Below, piece after piece: positions 6,202 to 7,681 of a stretch of DNA of 7,681 nucleotides; the stretch's first letter is position 1; every line of letters begins with the position of its first letter. The position numbers were made by a program, and so were the translations under genes. The notes beneath the pieces were generated by a model. That model saw only the letters and a list, made by a program, of their open reading frames with translations, had not been told where the DNA came from and searched no databases. The DNA comes from an uncultured Clostridia bacterium (GTDB lineage: Bacteria > Bacillota > Clostridia > Oscillospirales > Oscillospiraceae): contig CAMWTG010000128.1 of assembly GCA_947177115.1 (NCBI GenBank), positions 1 to 7,681 of the forward strand, given 5' to 3'.

Positions 6202-6357
6202 TAGTCGACACACTTGAGAATCGGTAAAAAGGAGGGGAGGAAAATGCGGTGTGGCAAGGCGAAGGACGCAGGCGGGCTGATGCCCGCCAAGGACGACAAC
6301 GCAGTCCACGCCACATTTTAATCGCCGAACTTTACCGATTTTTGAGTGTGTCGACTA
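6202..6357. mobile_element. MITE-like element with 27-bp terminal inverted repeats
   Basis: Ends 6202-6228 and 6331-6357 are inverted repeats matching at 24 of 27 positions. Each reads inward as TAGTCGACACACT, then differs at three nearby sites, then ends AATCGGTAAA. Each end carries TA at its outer edge. If the TA is target DNA the element is 6204-6355 with a TA duplication, as made by IS630/Tc1-mariner transposases. The interior is also palindromic: 6241-6254 pairs with 6306-6319 (one mismatch, one G-T), and GGCGGGC (6271-6277) pairs with GCCCGCC (6282-6288) around TGAT. No transposase is present, so it would be a non-autonomous element moved in trans. A structured RNA or regulatory repeat is the alternative. 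Copy number cannot be judged from this window. Confidence 0.7.
6244..6321 (+). CDS. Possible 25-residue micro-ORF inside the MITE-like element
   Basis: ATG 6244 opens a 25-codon frame ending at TAA 6319-6321. It begins MRCGKAKDAGG, continues through LMPAKDD and ends AVHATF. AAGGAGG (6229-6235) lies 8 nt upstream, an essentially ideal Shine-Dalgarno site, with a second GGAGG at 6236-6240. The peptide would be hydrophilic with no membrane segment or known motif. The same bases form the element's inner stem, so start and stop regions pair with each other (AAAATG with CATTTT). No promoter is seen. Translation is unproven, and the resemblance to a gene could be a by-product of purine-rich structure. 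Confidence 0.3.
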   Translation: MRCGKAKDAGGLMPAKDDNAVHATF

Positions 6358-6401
6358 CATGGCGCTTCTAACGGAATTATCCTGCAATCATGCAAAAGGA
6401 C

Positions 6402-6434
6402 AAAAAACGGACGGTGTCCATGGACACCGTCCGT
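6402..6434 (-). terminator. Rho-independent terminator of tuf
   Basis: Bases 6407-6434 are a perfect 28-bp palindrome with 14-bp arms meeting at CCATGG. In RNA the central four to six bases would form the loop. On the minus strand it is followed by TTTTT (complement of 6402-6406) and G. It lies about 79 bp beyond the tuf stop. On the plus strand no T-run follows. Confidence 0.9.
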
Positions 6435-6440
6435 CCTTGT

Positions 6441-6494
6441 CGGATGGTTCAGTTTGCCGACAGCTCCATCATGGCGCTGTCACTAAACTGTCCG
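6441..6494 (-). other. Structured 3' untranslated region of tuf
   Basis: Between the tuf stop and terminator, nested inverted repeats occur: CGGA (6441-6444) with TCCG (6491-6494), CAGTTT (6450-6455) with AAACTG (6485-6490), and GACAGC (6459-6464) with GCTGTC (6476-6481). They are separated by a 5-nt bulge and a 3x3 internal loop, leaving an 11-nt hairpin loop. It probably forms a stem-loop in the 3' end of the mRNA. Function is unknown, with a stability element most likely. Confidence 0.45.
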
Positions 6495-6512
6495 GTTCTG
6501 AAAGAAAGCAGA

Positions 6513-7681
<1,169 letters not shown>

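Noticed and set aside
6195..6228. Outward-facing promoter at the left end of the MITE-like element (TTTACC ... TATATC on the minus strand)
   Set aside because: The -35 candidate is poor and the spacing is 18-19 nt. A far better promoter lies just downstream for the same genes.
6036..6314. 93-codon upstream extension of the MarR frame
   Set aside because: It would translate the promoter, the operator and half of the MITE-like element. The start at 6035 has its own ribosome-binding site and the standard MarR length.

Overview
The window is G+C-rich (roughly 60% by eye) and carries strong AGGAGG-type Shine-Dalgarno sites, tight ATGA gene overlaps and a clostridial-looking EF-Tu. Together these suggest a gut Clostridia member, with the Oscillospiraceae/Ruminococcaceae group most likely. 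This placement rests on style and protein flavour, not on a database match.

Layout. (a) 1-4661, plus strand: the 3' part of an ABC-importer operon. It holds the C-terminal end of a probable solute-binding protein, a 250-bp gap with two strong inverted repeats, a PotA/FbpC-type ATPase with a C-terminal TOBE-like domain, a class I SAM-dependent methyltransferase, a double-length permease carrying two membrane domains, and a HAD phosphatase of the DxGGV subtype. The ATPase, methyltransferase and permease genes are joined by two ATGA overlaps, and the HAD gene follows after 12 bp. The methyltransferase sits between two transporter subunits and so is very likely co-expressed with them. The substrate cannot be read from the sequence; iron, polyamine-like compounds, phosphonates and phosphate esters are all imported by related systems. 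(b) 4685-4727: a terminator that serves this operon and, from the other side, the next one. (c) 4732-6097, minus strand: a two-gene MarR-regulator/DegV operon. It has a near-consensus promoter (TTGACA, 17 bp, TATAGT), and a perfect 19-bp palindrome overlaps the -10 box, the classic layout of an autoregulated MarR operon. DegV proteins bind fatty acids, so a lipid-sensing circuit is a reasonable inference. (d) 6202-6357: a 156-bp MITE-like element with 27-bp terminal inverted repeats flanked or ended by TA. Its interior is a nested palindrome and also holds a 25-codon reading frame with an excellent Shine-Dalgarno site. (e) 6402-7681, minus strand: the EF-Tu gene (tuf), complete except for about the first dozen codons, with a structured 3' untranslated region and a strong terminator.

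The best candidates for something undescribed are the MITE-like element with its embedded micro-ORF, the dispersed-repeat-like palindrome between the binding-protein and ATPase genes, the methyltransferase/HAD-containing importer operon, and the MarR/DegV operator circuit.
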